64,000 nucleotides of DNA from Chitinimonas koreensis (GCF_014353015.1 NZ_CP060704.1:4613001-4677000); one strand, 5' to 3'; shown: positions 37,150 to 48,302, counted from the stretch's first letter. Translations and numbers: made by a program. The notes: generated by a model not told the origin, from the sequence alone.

Positions 37150-39362
37150 TGTTCTCTTTCCTCCCTCACCGCCAGCCGGCGCGACTGGCGGGCCGTGCCC
37201 TGGGCGAGCCGCCGTCGCTCGTCGCGGATGGCGCGCTGGATCAGGTCCGGCACGTCCAGGATCAGCGCCACCGCGCCGCTGCCGAGGATGGTCGAGCCGC
37301 CCAGGCCCTTGACGCCGCGGAACAGCTGTCCGAGCGGCTTGATCACCGCCTGCAGCTCGCCCTCGAGCCGGTCGACCACCAGCCCGGCGCGCTGCTCGCC
37401 GTATTGCACCACCACCACCGCCGGCCGGCCCGGCGGCGGGCCGTCGATCTCGAACAGCGTGCGCAGCGGCAGATAGGGCAGCACCTCGCCGCGCAGGTTG
37501 AGGTAGTGGCTGTCGGCCTGCGCCTGCTCGATCGGCAGGTCGAGGCATTCGAGCACCATGTCGAGCGGGATCACGAAGCTGACGCCGCCGACGCCGACGC
37601 GGAAGCCGTCGATGATGGCCAGCGTGAGCGGCATGCGCAGCCGGATCACGGTGCCCTCGCCCTCGCCCGAATCGATCTCGATCTGGCCCTTGAGCGCCTC
37701 GATGTTGCGCTTGACCACGTCCATGCCGACGCCGCGGCCGGACAGGCTGGTCACCGTCTCGGCGGTCGAGAAGCCCGGCTCGAACACCAGTTGCAGGATC
37801 TGCTGGTCGCTCAGCACCTCGTCGGGCGCGACCAGGCCGCGCTCGATCGCGCGACGCAGGATGCGCTGGCGCTCCATGCCGCCGCCGTCGTCGCCGACTT
37901 CGATCACCACGCTGCCCGATTCGTGAAAGGCGTTGAGCCAGACCGTGCCGTAGTCGGGCTTGCCGGCGGCGCGGCGCCGCTCGGTCGGCTCGATGCCGTG
38001 GTCCATCGCGTTGCGCACCAGGTGCACCAGCGGATCGGCGATGCGGTCGACCATCGACTTGTCGAGCTCGGTCTCCTCGCCGCTCATCTCCAGCTGGATG
38101 TCCTTGCCCAGCTCGCGCGCGGCGTCGCGCACCACGCGCGGGAAGCGGCCGAAGATCTCGCCGACCGGCACCATCCGCAGGCCCAGCGCCTCGTCGCGGA
38201 TGCGCTCGACCAGCTGGCCCAGCGAGGCGACCGCCTCGATCAGCGCGCCGTTGCCGCTCTGGCTGGCCGACAGCTGGGCCGCCGCACCGGCGATCACCAG
38301 CTCGCCGACCAGGTCGATCAGCGCGTCGAGCCGGCCGGCGTCGACGCGCACCACGCGGTGCTCGCGGGTCTTCTGGGCGGCGTGCTCGCGCTGCTTGTCG
38401 AGCGCGGCGGCCACCGCCTGCGGCGGCGCCAGCTGTTCCTCGACCAGCAACGTGCCGAGCTGCTGCGGCTCGCCGGCCTCGGCGCGGTCGCGCTGGATGC
38501 CGAGCACCTCGTCGAGCTCGCCCGGCGTCAGCGCGCCGCCGCGCACCAGGATCTCGCCGAGCCGCGACGTGCCTTCGGGCATCTCGCGGATCAGCCGGAT
38601 GTATTCGGCGATATGCGCGTGCGGCGGCAGGATGCGGACCTTGCTGTCGTCGCGGATGAAGTCGAACACGCTCTCGATGGTCAGCTTGTCGACCTGCGGC
38701 CCGGCGGCGAACTCGATCTCGAAGCCGAGGTAGCAGCTCTCCGGGTCCATCAGGTCCGGCTCGGGCAGCAGGTCGTACAGCGTGGTCAGGTAGACGATCC
38801 GCCCGATGGTGGCCAGGTAGCGGATGAAGGAGATCGGGTCCATGCCGTTGCGCAGCACGTCCGGGCCGAAGCGCAGCGAGATGTGCCAGTGGTCGCTCGA
38901 CACCAGGTGGTCGCCGCCGGCCTCGATCTCGACCTTGCTCCTGGAATCCACCGCCACCGCCTTGGCCGCGGCCGGCTGCGGGCCGCCGAGGTAGCTGCGC
39001 AGGCCGGCCTCGGTCGACGGCGCCGGCTCGGCCGGCCGGCCGCTGCGGACCGCGGCGACCAGCAGTTCGATCCGGTCGCGGCAGTCGAACAGCAGCTCGA
39101 TCAGCGCCGGCGTGATCGGCACTTCGCCCTCGCGCACGCGGTCGAGCACGCTCTCGCACAGGTGGGTGAAGGCGACCACCTCGCCGAAGTCGAACAGCCC
39201 GGCCGAACCCTTGATGGTGTGGGCGGCGCGGAACATCGCGTTGAGATGCTCGGCGCGCGCGCTGCCGCTCGACGCCTCGACCGCCAGCAGGGCGGACTCC
39301 ATGGCGGCGAGCAATTCCTCGCACTCTTCGTAGAAGGCCTGCCTGGCCGCTTCGAAATTCAT
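37146..39362 (-). CDS. cheA: Chemotaxis histidine kinase CheA with an MshEN-like insert
   Basis: 738 residues. One Hpt domain (phospho-His48 in FRAAHTIKGSAG), an unusual middle part, then dimerisation (from about 335), HATPase (N-box LVHLVRNAMDHGIEP, G-boxes VGDDGGGME and GRGVGMDVVK) and a CheW-like domain. In the middle, residues 267-290 (RLGEILVRGG, then LTPGELDEVLGIQ) fit the 24-residue MshEN motif RLGx2Lx3Gx6Lx3Lx2Q. A weaker second copy is at 301-324 (QLGTLLVEEQ ... ALDKQ) after a ten-residue spacer. MshEN domains of T4P/T2SS ATPases bind c-di-GMP. No separate CheY-binding P2 of the enteric type is evident. Confidence 0.93.
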   Translation of the reverse strand: MNFEAARQAFYEECEELLAAMESALLAVEASSGSARAEHLNAMFRAAHTIKGSAGLFDFGEVVAFTHLCESVLDRVREGEVPITPALIELLFDCRDRIELLVAAVRSGRPAEPAPSTEAGLRSYLGGPQPAAAKAVAVDSRSKVEIEAGGDHLVSSDHWHISLRFGPDVLRNGMDPISFIRYLATIGRIVYLTTLYDLLPEPDLMDPESCYLGFEIEFAAGPQVDKLTIESVFDFIRDDSKVRILPPHAHIAEYIRLIREMPEGTSRLGEILVRGGALTPGELDEVLGIQRDRAEAGEPQQLGTLLVEEQLAPPQAVAAALDKQREHAAQKTREHRVVRVDAGRLDALIDLVGELVIAGAAAQLSASQSGNGALIEAVASLGQLVERIRDEALGLRMVPVGEIFGRFPRVVRDAARELGKDIQLEMSGEETELDKSMVDRIADPLVHLVRNAMDHGIEPTERRRAAGKPDYGTVWLNAFHESGSVVIEVGDDGGGMERQRILRRAIERGLVAPDEVLSDQQILQLVFEPGFSTAETVTSLSGRGVGMDVVKRNIEALKGQIEIDSGEGEGTVIRLRMPLTLAIIDGFRVGVGGVSFVIPLDMVLECLDLPIEQAQADSHYLNLRGEVLPYLPLRTLFEIDGPPPGRPAVVVVQYGEQRAGLVVDRLEGELQAVIKPLGQLFRGVKGLGGSTILGSGAVALILDVPDLIQRAIRDERRRLAQGTARQSRRLAVREEREQ

Positions 39363-39685
39363 CGCGCCCCCTGGCCCGAGATCACCACCGGGTCGCCGAA
39401 CACCGCCGCCATGTTGTAGAGATCGATCACCGCGAGCACCGCCTTGCTGTGGCCCTGGAAGGCGATCGGTTTGTTCTGCCGCATCGCTTCGCGCTTGAGC
39501 AGCAGCAGCAGCTGGATGCCGGCGGTGTCGAGCTCGGCCACGCCGGCGAGGTCGACCTCGACGATCTGGGCCAGGTTGAGCTCGTCGAGCAGGCGCAGCT
39601 TGGATTCGCCGGCCTCGTAGATGGTGAGCGGGCCGTCGATGCGCAGGATGCAGCGGCCGTCGAGGTAGACCGCGGAGATGGTCAT
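39359..39685 (-). CDS. STAS-domain protein of the chemotaxis operon
   Basis: 108 residues. Anti-sigma-factor-antagonist fold: ILRIDGPLTIYEAGESK, then VEVDLAGVAELDTAGIQLLL where the serine/threonine usually phosphorylated is the T of LDTAGIQ. Small STAS proteins occur between cheY and cheA in other proteobacterial operons. It overlaps both neighbours by four bases. Its partner is unknown. Confidence 0.92.
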   Translation of the reverse strand: MTISAVYLDGRCILRIDGPLTIYEAGESKLRLLDELNLAQIVEVDLAGVAELDTAGIQLLLLLKREAMRQNKPIAFQGHSKAVLAVIDLYNMAAVFGDPVVISGQGAR

Positions 39686-40065
39686 GGCAGGATCAGCTTG
39701 CCGACCGCGCGCAGCATCTGCTCGGGCTGGAACGGTTTGACCACCCAGGCGCGCGCGCCGGCCATCTGGCCCTCGATCTTCTTGTCCTCCTGCGCCTCGG
39801 TGGTCAGCATGATGATCGGGGTGAAGCGGTAGTCCGGCAGTTGCTTCACCGCGCGGACGAAGGCGATGCCATCCATGTTCGGCATGTTCACGTCGGAGAT
39901 GATGAGATGGATGCGGCGGCCGTCGAGGCGGGACAGGCCCTCGACGCCGTCGGCGGCTTCTATCACGTCGTAGCCGGCGTGGGCCAGCGCGATATGGACC
40001 ACCTGCCGCAGGCTGGCTGAATCATCGACGATCAGGACGGTCTTCTTGCTGTCGGAGGCGGCCAT
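39682..40065 (-). CDS. cheY: Chemotaxis response regulator CheY
   Basis: 127 residues, a single receiver: VLIVDDSASLRQVV, phospho-site in LIISDVNMPNMDG, IIMLTTEAQED, and the lysine in AWVVKPFQPEQML. First gene of the chemotaxis operon; the start MAASDSKK at 40063-40065. Flagellar switch binding is presumed. No CheZ in the window. Confidence 0.93.
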   Translation of the reverse strand: MAASDSKKTVLIVDDSASLRQVVHIALAHAGYDVIEAADGVEGLSRLDGRRIHLIISDVNMPNMDGIAFVRAVKQLPDYRFTPIIMLTTEAQEDKKIEGQMAGARAWVVKPFQPEQMLRAVGKLILP

Positions 40066-40198
40066 GGCGAAGCGGTGGAAAAGGGTCGCTTCATTGTAGT
40101 GCAGGCCGGCCCGCTGCCAAGCGTGGCGCGGTATCCGGGGGAAGAGGACGGGCGCCGGACGGACGGAAACCGGCGGCGAACGGTGGGCGGGCGGGGAC

Positions 40199-40537
40199 CT
40201 ACTGTGGTGCGGCCGGCGCAGCGGCCGGGGCCTGCTGCTCGGCTTCGCGCCGCAGCCGCTCCTCGCGTTCGCGCCAGCGCTCGACCAGGCTGCGCCGCGC
40301 CTCGAGCCGCTGGCGCAGCTGGGCTGCCTCGTCGGCGCTGATGTCGCCGCGCTCGAGCGCCTCGCGGATGCGCGCCTCGCGATGCATGAAGCGCTGCTGC
40401 ACCTTCTCGGCCGACGGCACGCGGCCGGGCGCCGGCGGGCCCTGCCGCAGCGGCGGCGGGCCGAGCTGCTCCGCCGGTCCGGCCAGGACGGCGGACGCGA
40501 TGCAGGCTGCGGCGAGGGGGAGCAGGCGACGGAACAT
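40199..40537 (-). CDS. Small secreted charged protein divergent from ompR
   Basis: 112 residues. Signal peptide MFRRLLPLAAACIASAVLA, then a proline-rich part and a highly charged helical segment (EARIREALERGDISADEAAQ, LEARRSLVERWREREERLRR). The layout loosely resembles the periplasmic CpxP/Spy helical chaperones, without their LTxxQ motif. It is divergent from the ompR-envZ locus across 150 bases, so it may be controlled by OmpR. No family assignment. Confidence 0.65.
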   Translation of the reverse strand: MFRRLLPLAAACIASAVLAGPAEQLGPPPLRQGPPAPGRVPSAEKVQQRFMHREARIREALERGDISADEAAQLRQRLEARRSLVERWREREERLRREAEQQAPAAAPAAPQ

Positions 40538-40689
40538 GGCGGTCGACGATAAGGACTGAGGCGAGCATACGCCGGCCCGGAAGCCGGGCTGGGCCGCAAT
40601 TGTAAACGGGCTTGGCCTGGCCGCCGCACGGCAACGGTTTTTTACATCTGCCCTGCAAGCCCTGCCGACGAGCCGCTAGACTGCCAGCC

Positions 40690-41417
40690 ATGAATACGCC
40701 CGCCCCAAGAAGATCCTGCTCGTCGACGACGACCCGCGCCTGCGCGAGCTGGTGCAGCGCTATCTGAACGAACAGGGTTTCTCGGTCGACGCCTTCGAGG
40801 ACGCCAGCCGGCTCGAGACCCGGCTGCAGCGCAACCGGCCGGCGCTGGTGCTGCTGGACCTGATGCTGCCCGGCGAGGACGGCCTGTCGGTCTGCCGCCG
40901 GCTGCGCGCGATGGGCGACAACATCCCGATCATCATGCTGACCGCGCGCGGCGACGACATCGACCGCATCATCGGCCTCGAGATGGGCGCCGACGACTAC
41001 CTGCCCAAGCCGTTCAACCCGCGCGAACTGCTGGCCCGCATCAACGCCGTGCTGCGGCGGCAGAAGGAGCCGTCGGCGCTGGCGGCGCCGCTGACCGAGG
41101 GCGAGGTGTTCGAGTTCGGTCCCTACCGGCTGGAGATCGCCAGCCGCCGGCTGAGCCGCGACGGCGAGCCGATCCCGCTGACCAATGCCGAGTTCGCCCT
41201 GCTGCGCGTGTTCGCCAGCCACCCGCGCGTGCCGCTGTCGCGCGAGCGGCTGATGGAACTGGCGCGCGGCCGCGAGCACGAGGCCTTCGACCGCAGCATC
41301 GACGTGCAGGTGTCGCGCCTCCGCAAGCTGATCGAGGACAAGGTGGCCGAGCCGCGCTATCTGCAGACCGTGTGGGGCTTCGGCTACGTGTTCGTGCCGG
41401 ACGGCGGGGACAGGTAA
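40690..41417 (+). CDS. ompR: OmpR-type response regulator, apparent one-base deletion near its start
   Basis: From about codon 7 the frame encodes a full OmpR: ILLVDDDPRLRELVQRYLNE, phospho-site in LVLLDLMLPGEDGLS, ADDYLPKPFNPRELLARI, and the winged helix with FDRSIDVQVSRLRKLIED and LQTVWGFGYVFVPDG. Yet no start codon opens that frame: the next stop upstream is at 40677-40679. The natural ATG (40690-40692, MNTPAP) is one base out of phase; adding one C to the cccc run at 40703-40706 joins them. A GTG at 40752 would remove the acidic pocket and is unlikely as the true start. Sequencing error or real frameshift. Confidence 0.85.
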
Positions 41418-41466
41418 TGCCGAGGCTTTCTCTGCATCAGTGGCTTGCTCCTTTCGAGTAGTGCAG

Positions 41467-41622
41467 TGCCCGGCCAGGCCGGGCATTCGAGGGAAGCAAG
41501 CACTCGACCGACGGCACTACCCCTGAGTCATTCCGATCCCTCCGCCCTCGCCGCCCCGAGGCCCCGTGCAGTCGCAGACTTCATGGGGTGGACCGGAGGG
41601 AGCCTCGCCGACGCTCGTCAGT
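41467..41622 (-). repeat. Dispersed intergenic repeat, copy 6 (long form), between ompR and envZ
   Basis: On the minus strand: gacgagcgtcggcgaggctc, the inner hairpin region gaagtctgcgactgcacggg, ggcggcgagggcggagggat and the end hairpin gcccggcctggccgggc. The sequence to its right, ggcacatcgctgcgctcatg at 41644-41663, matches ggcatgtcgctgcgctcatg at 17853-17872 beside copy 3, so the repeat unit may be longer. Confidence 0.8.
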
Positions 41623-41766
41623 GAGACGATGAACCGGCTGCCAGGCACATCGCTGCGCTCATGCCCACCATCGATGCCTGCTGCAGATTTGGGACAGGCT
41701 GCAGGAGCAGGCTCAGTCGAATCTTCGCGGATATTTGAAACCACCTTCCCGCCCAGCCATCACGCC

Positions 41767-43089
41767 ATGCCCATCCCGCTCCACCGCCTGTTCCCGCGCA
41801 CCATCTTCTGGCGCCTGGCCGCGCTGACCGCGCTGGCGCTGCTGCTGAGCCTGGCCTTCGTGGTCGGCCTGTTCGGCTATGCGCGCCAGCAGCTGGTCGC
41901 CAACCAGGTGGCCGAGCAGGCGGCCGAGCAGCTGGCTGCCATCGAGGACGCGCTCGACGGCCTGACGCCGGCCGAGCAGCTCGACTGGCTGCAGCGCAGC
42001 CAGCGCGGCTACGCGCCGCACCTGCGCAGCCGCGGCGCGCCGCCGCCGGCGCCCTACGCGCCGCCGCTCGGGCCGCTCGAGCGTGCCATCGCCGCCGCGC
42101 TGCACGACAAGATCCCCGGCAGCGGCGAGGTACGCGAGGCGCCGCCGCCCCGGCGCCAGCTGTGGGTGCGCGTCAGCATGCTGGGCAAGCCCTACTGGCT
42201 GGTGATCCCGCTCGGCCGCTACCGCGCCGATCCGACCTGGACGCTGGCGGCCACCGCCACCATCTTCGCGCTGGCCGCGCTGGCGGTGGCGGCGCTGTTC
42301 GCCTGGCGCATCAACCGGCCGTTGCGCGAACTGCGGCTGGCGGCCGGCCGGCTCGGCCGCGGCGAGCGGCCCGAGCCGCTGCCCGAGACCGGCCCGCTCG
42401 AGGTGAAGGAGCTGTCGGCCAGCTTCAACCGCATGCTGGCCGACCTCGACGCCACCGAGCGCGAGCGCGGCGTGATGCTGGCCGGCATCTCGCACGACCT
42501 GCGCACGCCGCTGGCGCGGCTCAAGCTCGGCGTCGAGATGATGGCCGACGACAGCCTGCGCGACGGCATGCGCGAGGATGTCGAGGACATCGAGCGCATC
42601 CTCGGCCAGTTCATCGATTTCGCCCGCGGCCTGGGCAACGAGCAAGCGCGCGAGGGCGACCCGGCCGAGCTGGCGCGCGGCGTGGTGGCGCGCTATGCGC
42701 GCGGCGGCTGCGCGGTGGAACTGCTGCTCGACGACGAACTGCCGCTGGTGCCGCTGCGGCCGCTGGCGCTGAGCCGGGCGCTGGCCAACCTGATCGACAA
42801 TGCGCGCCGCTACGGTGCGGCGCCCTACTCGCTCGGCGTGCACGCCGACGCCGGATCGCTGCGCTTCGTGGTCGGCGACCGCGGCCCCGGCATCCCGGCC
42901 GACCAGATCGCCACCGCGCTGCAGCCGTTCCAGCGGCTGGACAGCGCGCGCCGCGCCGACGGCGGCAGCGGCCTCGGTCTCGCCATCGTCGAGCGCATCG
43001 CGCGCCAGCACGGCGGCACGCTGGCGCTGGACCCGCGCGACGGCGGCGGGCTGCTGGCGACGATCCGGTTGCCGCTGGCGCTAGGCTGA
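41767..43089 (+). CDS. envZ: EnvZ-type osmosensor histidine kinase
   Basis: 440 residues. Two membrane segments (LAALTALALLLSLAFVVGLF and ATIFALAALAVAALFAWRI) flank a periplasmic domain of about 130 residues; HAMP follows (NRPLRELRLAAGRLGRGE). The phospho-acceptor is in LAGISHDLRTPLARLKLGVE, an EnvZ-like H-box, and the ATPase has LANLIDNARRYG, GDRGPGIP and GGSGLGLAIVERIA. It is the partner of OmpR upstream, separated by about 350 bases of repeat DNA instead of the usual overlap. Phosphorylates and dephosphorylates OmpR. Confidence 0.93.
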   Translation: MPIPLHRLFPRTIFWRLAALTALALLLSLAFVVGLFGYARQQLVANQVAEQAAEQLAAIEDALDGLTPAEQLDWLQRSQRGYAPHLRSRGAPPPAPYAPPLGPLERAIAAALHDKIPGSGEVREAPPPRRQLWVRVSMLGKPYWLVIPLGRYRADPTWTLAATATIFALAALAVAALFAWRINRPLRELRLAAGRLGRGERPEPLPETGPLEVKELSASFNRMLADLDATERERGVMLAGISHDLRTPLARLKLGVEMMADDSLRDGMREDVEDIERILGQFIDFARGLGNEQAREGDPAELARGVVARYARGGCAVELLLDDELPLVPLRPLALSRALANLIDNARRYGAAPYSLGVHADAGSLRFVVGDRGPGIPADQIATALQPFQRLDSARRADGGSGLGLAIVERIARQHGGTLALDPRDGGGLLATIRLPLALG

Positions 43090-43112
43090 AGCGCCCGTCG
43101 AGCGACCGCAAT

Positions 43113-43216
43113 CCTTCTCCCGCGCGCGGGAGAAGGTGGCCCGGAGGGCCGGACGAGGGCCGTTCTTCGTAGAACCAACCCTCACCCCAACCCCTCTCCC
43201 GTGCACGGGATAGGGG
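43113..43216. repeat. ccttctcccgcgcgcgggag-type palindromic repeat
   Basis: Two palindromes (ccttctcccgcgcgcgggag at the left, cccctctcccgtgcacggga at the right) enclose a middle with ggcccggagggccggacgag and ccctcaccccaacccctc. This is a common intergenic element type in high-G+C proteobacteria. It follows envZ and could act as a processing or termination structure. Confidence 0.7.
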
Positions 43217-43362
43217 CTTTCACAGCGCAGAGTGGTGTTTAGGAACTACAAGGGACCACAAGGGATAAGTCCCCAAAGTCCTGGATCGGGTGCGTGAGTA
43301 CCGGCCGCCCTGGTAGGCCGGAACTCTCCGGCCCATCGGCCATCGATCCGATCGATACAGGC

Positions 43363-44187
43363 CTAACCCGGCGCGCCGACCCAGTCGACCACCGCCACGT
43401 AATCGGCCGGCTTCGCTTCGACCAGGCTGTCGAGATTGGCTTCCTGCAGCGCCTTGCGGCCGGCCGCGCTCTGGTTCAGGCCGAGCAGCGCCTGCTGCAG
43501 CTTGCCGCCATCGTCGCCGACCTTGGGGCTGGCGAGGAAGGACCAGTTCGGCAGCGGCCGGCTCTTCAGCGCCACCAGGCCGCCCTTCTTGGCCCATTCG
43601 CGCGCGGCCTTGGAATTGGAGGTCAGCACGCCGGCGTCGCTGAGCTGGCTGTCGAGGCCGAAGATGATCGAATCCTGCTGGCTGGTGGTCTGCACGTGCA
43701 GGTCGTCGGGCTTGAGGCCGGCATCGCGCAGCATGGCCAGCAGCACGCGCGACAGGTCGCTCTGCAGGTCGGGCATCGCCACCCGCTTGCCGCGCAGATC
43801 GCGCACCGAAGCGTAGCGATTGCCCGCCGGGGCGATCACCACCACCTGCTTGCTGCCGGTATTGGCCGCCATCAGCTTGTACTGCGCGTCGCGGATCGCC
43901 CAGCCGGCGATATAGGCGGTGCGGGTATAGACCAGTTCGCACTCGCCCTGGCGCAGCGTCTGCAGCAGCGCGCCGTAGCTCAGCACGCGGATCTTGACCG
44001 GCCGCTCGAGCGCCCGGCCGAGCTCCTCGCCGAGCGGACGGTACTTGTCCTTGACCTGGCCGATGTCGCCCTGGCCCGAGCTGCCCTCGGACACCGCCAG
44101 GCACAGCGGCCCCTTGTCGGCATGCACGGTGCCGACCAGGCCGAGCCCGGCCAGCAGGGCCAATATCAGCTTCCGCTTCCATTCCAT
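43363..44187 (-). CDS. PhnD-like periplasmic substrate-binding protein
   Basis: 274 residues. Signal peptide MEWKRKLILALLAGLGLVG, cut after VHA. The body fits the phosphate/phosphite/phosphonate ABC binding family: KYRPLGEELGRALERPVKIR, ELVYTRTAYIAGW, YASVRDLRGKRVAMPDLQSD and DAGVLTSNSKAAREWAKK. No permease or ATPase gene is adjacent, so it may serve a distant transporter or a sensor. Start at the second Met because GAGGGA is at better distance from it than from the first (44205). Confidence 0.85.
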   Translation of the reverse strand: MEWKRKLILALLAGLGLVGTVHADKGPLCLAVSEGSSGQGDIGQVKDKYRPLGEELGRALERPVKIRVLSYGALLQTLRQGECELVYTRTAYIAGWAIRDAQYKLMAANTGSKQVVVIAPAGNRYASVRDLRGKRVAMPDLQSDLSRVLLAMLRDAGLKPDDLHVQTTSQQDSIIFGLDSQLSDAGVLTSNSKAAREWAKKGGLVALKSRPLPNWSFLASPKVGDDGGKLQQALLGLNQSAAGRKALQEANLDSLVEAKPADYVAVVDWVGAPG

Positions 44188-44311
44188 TGGAATATTCCCT
44201 CGCAAAAAGCCCGCGATTCTGGCGATTCGGCCAAGGATTGGAACTGTGGGAAACCCGCGGCGCGTTATTGCGGTGAGCTATATTGGCCGGATCGAAACCC
44301 GGAGAAAGCCC

Positions 44312-44845
44312 ATGCGCATGCTCAAGAAGATCCTGCTCGGCGCCGCCATCGTGGCGGTGTTGCTGGCCGCCGTCGGCCTGGCGCTGCCCAGCCATTTCGA
44401 GGTGTACCGCACGACCCGGATCGACGCCCCGCCGGCCAGGGTGTTCGCCCTGGTCGATGCGCCGCGCGAATGGAAGCGCTGGACGGTGTGGAACCGGCGC
44501 GACCCGGCGATGAAGATCGCGTACGGAGGCCCCGAGCGCGGCGTGAACGCGAGCTGGAGCTGGCAGAGCGCGACCGAGGGCAACGGCAGCATGACCTTCG
44601 TCGCGATCGAGCCGGGCCGCAAGATGAGCTACCGGCTCGAATTCCCCGACTTCGGCATGACCTCGATCGGCGTGGTGCTGGTCGAGCCGGAAGGCAGCGG
44701 CAGCAAGGTGACCTGGACCAACGAGGGCGAGCTCGGCATGAATCCGGTCAACCGCTATTTCGGGCTGTTCATGGACCGCATGGTGGGGCCGGATTTCGAG
44801 GCCGGGCTGGCCAACCTGAAGGCGCTGGCGGAGCAGCCGGGCTGA
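44312..44845 (+). CDS. SRPBCC (START-like) protein with N-terminal anchor
   Basis: 177 residues. A hydrophobic N-terminal segment (ILLGAAIVAVLLAAVGLALP) is followed by a polyketide-cyclase/START-like domain: HFEVYRTTRIDAPPARVFAL, EWKRWTVWNRRDPAM, YGGPERGVNASWSWQS, and GSGSKVTWTNEGELGMNPVN. Such proteins bind hydrophobic ligands; the ligand here is unknown. GGAG precedes the ATG. Divergent from the PhnD-like gene across about 120 bases. Confidence 0.85.
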   Translation: MRMLKKILLGAAIVAVLLAAVGLALPSHFEVYRTTRIDAPPARVFALVDAPREWKRWTVWNRRDPAMKIAYGGPERGVNASWSWQSATEGNGSMTFVAIEPGRKMSYRLEFPDFGMTSIGVVLVEPEGSGSKVTWTNEGELGMNPVNRYFGLFMDRMVGPDFEAGLANLKALAEQPG

Positions 44846-44864
44846 GGCTTCGCCGGAGGACTTT

Positions 44865-44992
44865 CTTGCCGCGGAGGGCACAGAAGTGCGCGGAGCAGGT
44901 CGGGCTTGATGCCCGACGGCGATCTTCATTCGCGGCGCTGTCGGGCATCAAGCCCGAGCTACGAAAACCCGCGTCCTCCGCGGTGAAACCCG
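44865..44992. repeat. Composite palindromic repeat (gaggacgc arms around a gtcggg element)
   Basis: Outer arms resemble the gcggaggacgcagaggac element of 57146-57262 and 61432-61534, here degenerate (ccgcggagggcacagaagtg ... cgcgtcctccgcggtgaaac). Inside, at 44894-44962, is a gcaggtcgggcttgatgccc palindrome like that of 16302-16368. One repeat type appears to be nested in another. Confidence 0.7.
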
Positions 44993-44995
44993 GCG

Positions 44996-45376
44996 CTATT
45001 CGACGATCCGCACCCGCGTCACGTAGTACTGCGTATCGCCGAAGCAGCTGCTCGGCACGCCGACGTGTTCCTGGTAGTACAGCGTCACGCGCTTGCCCAG
45101 GCTGGCGTTGATCGCCTCGGCCACCGCGTCGTCGTGCACGGTGTAGGCGAATTTCTCGGTCAGCGTGCCGGGGATGTTGATCATCGCCAGCTCGCCTTCC
45201 CAGGTCTTGCACAGCCAGCCCTTGCGCGACAGCTTCTGCACGTAGCCGGCGCGCTCGCCCTCGGCGTAGCTCCAGCTCAGCACCGCCCAGGTGTAGGCGG
45301 CGAACAGCAGCACGATGAACAGCAGCGAGCCGAACAGCCAGCGGCCCCAGCGTAGCTGGGCGAACGGGTTTTGCAT
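44996..45376 (-). CDS. Conserved single-span membrane protein, function unknown
   Basis: 126 residues. One membrane segment (WLFGSLLFIVLLFAAYTWAV) preceded by NPFAQLRWGR, then a soluble domain with SYAEGERAGYVQKLSRKGWL, CKTWEGELAMINIPG and VPSSCFGDTQYYVTRVRIVE. The two cysteines could pair if the domain is periplasmic. It resembles widely conserved small hypothetical proteins but I cannot name a function. The ATG at 45374-45376 has GAGA upstream; a GTG four codons earlier is the alternative. It lies just behind uvrA. Confidence 0.8.
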   Translation of the reverse strand: MQNPFAQLRWGRWLFGSLLFIVLLFAAYTWAVLSWSYAEGERAGYVQKLSRKGWLCKTWEGELAMINIPGTLTEKFAYTVHDDAVAEAINASLGKRVTLYYQEHVGVPSSCFGDTQYYVTRVRIVE

Positions 45377-45461
45377 GCGGGATCTCACGATGGTCGGGCA
45401 ACGGCCCGGGCGGGCGCCATCTTAACGGAAGCGCGACCCGCCGAAGCGAGCCGCATCCGCC

Positions 45462-48302
<2,841 letters not shown>

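Noticed and set aside
40752..41417. GTG at 40752 as the true start of ompR
   Set aside because: It would remove the first strand and the acidic pocket of the receiver domain.
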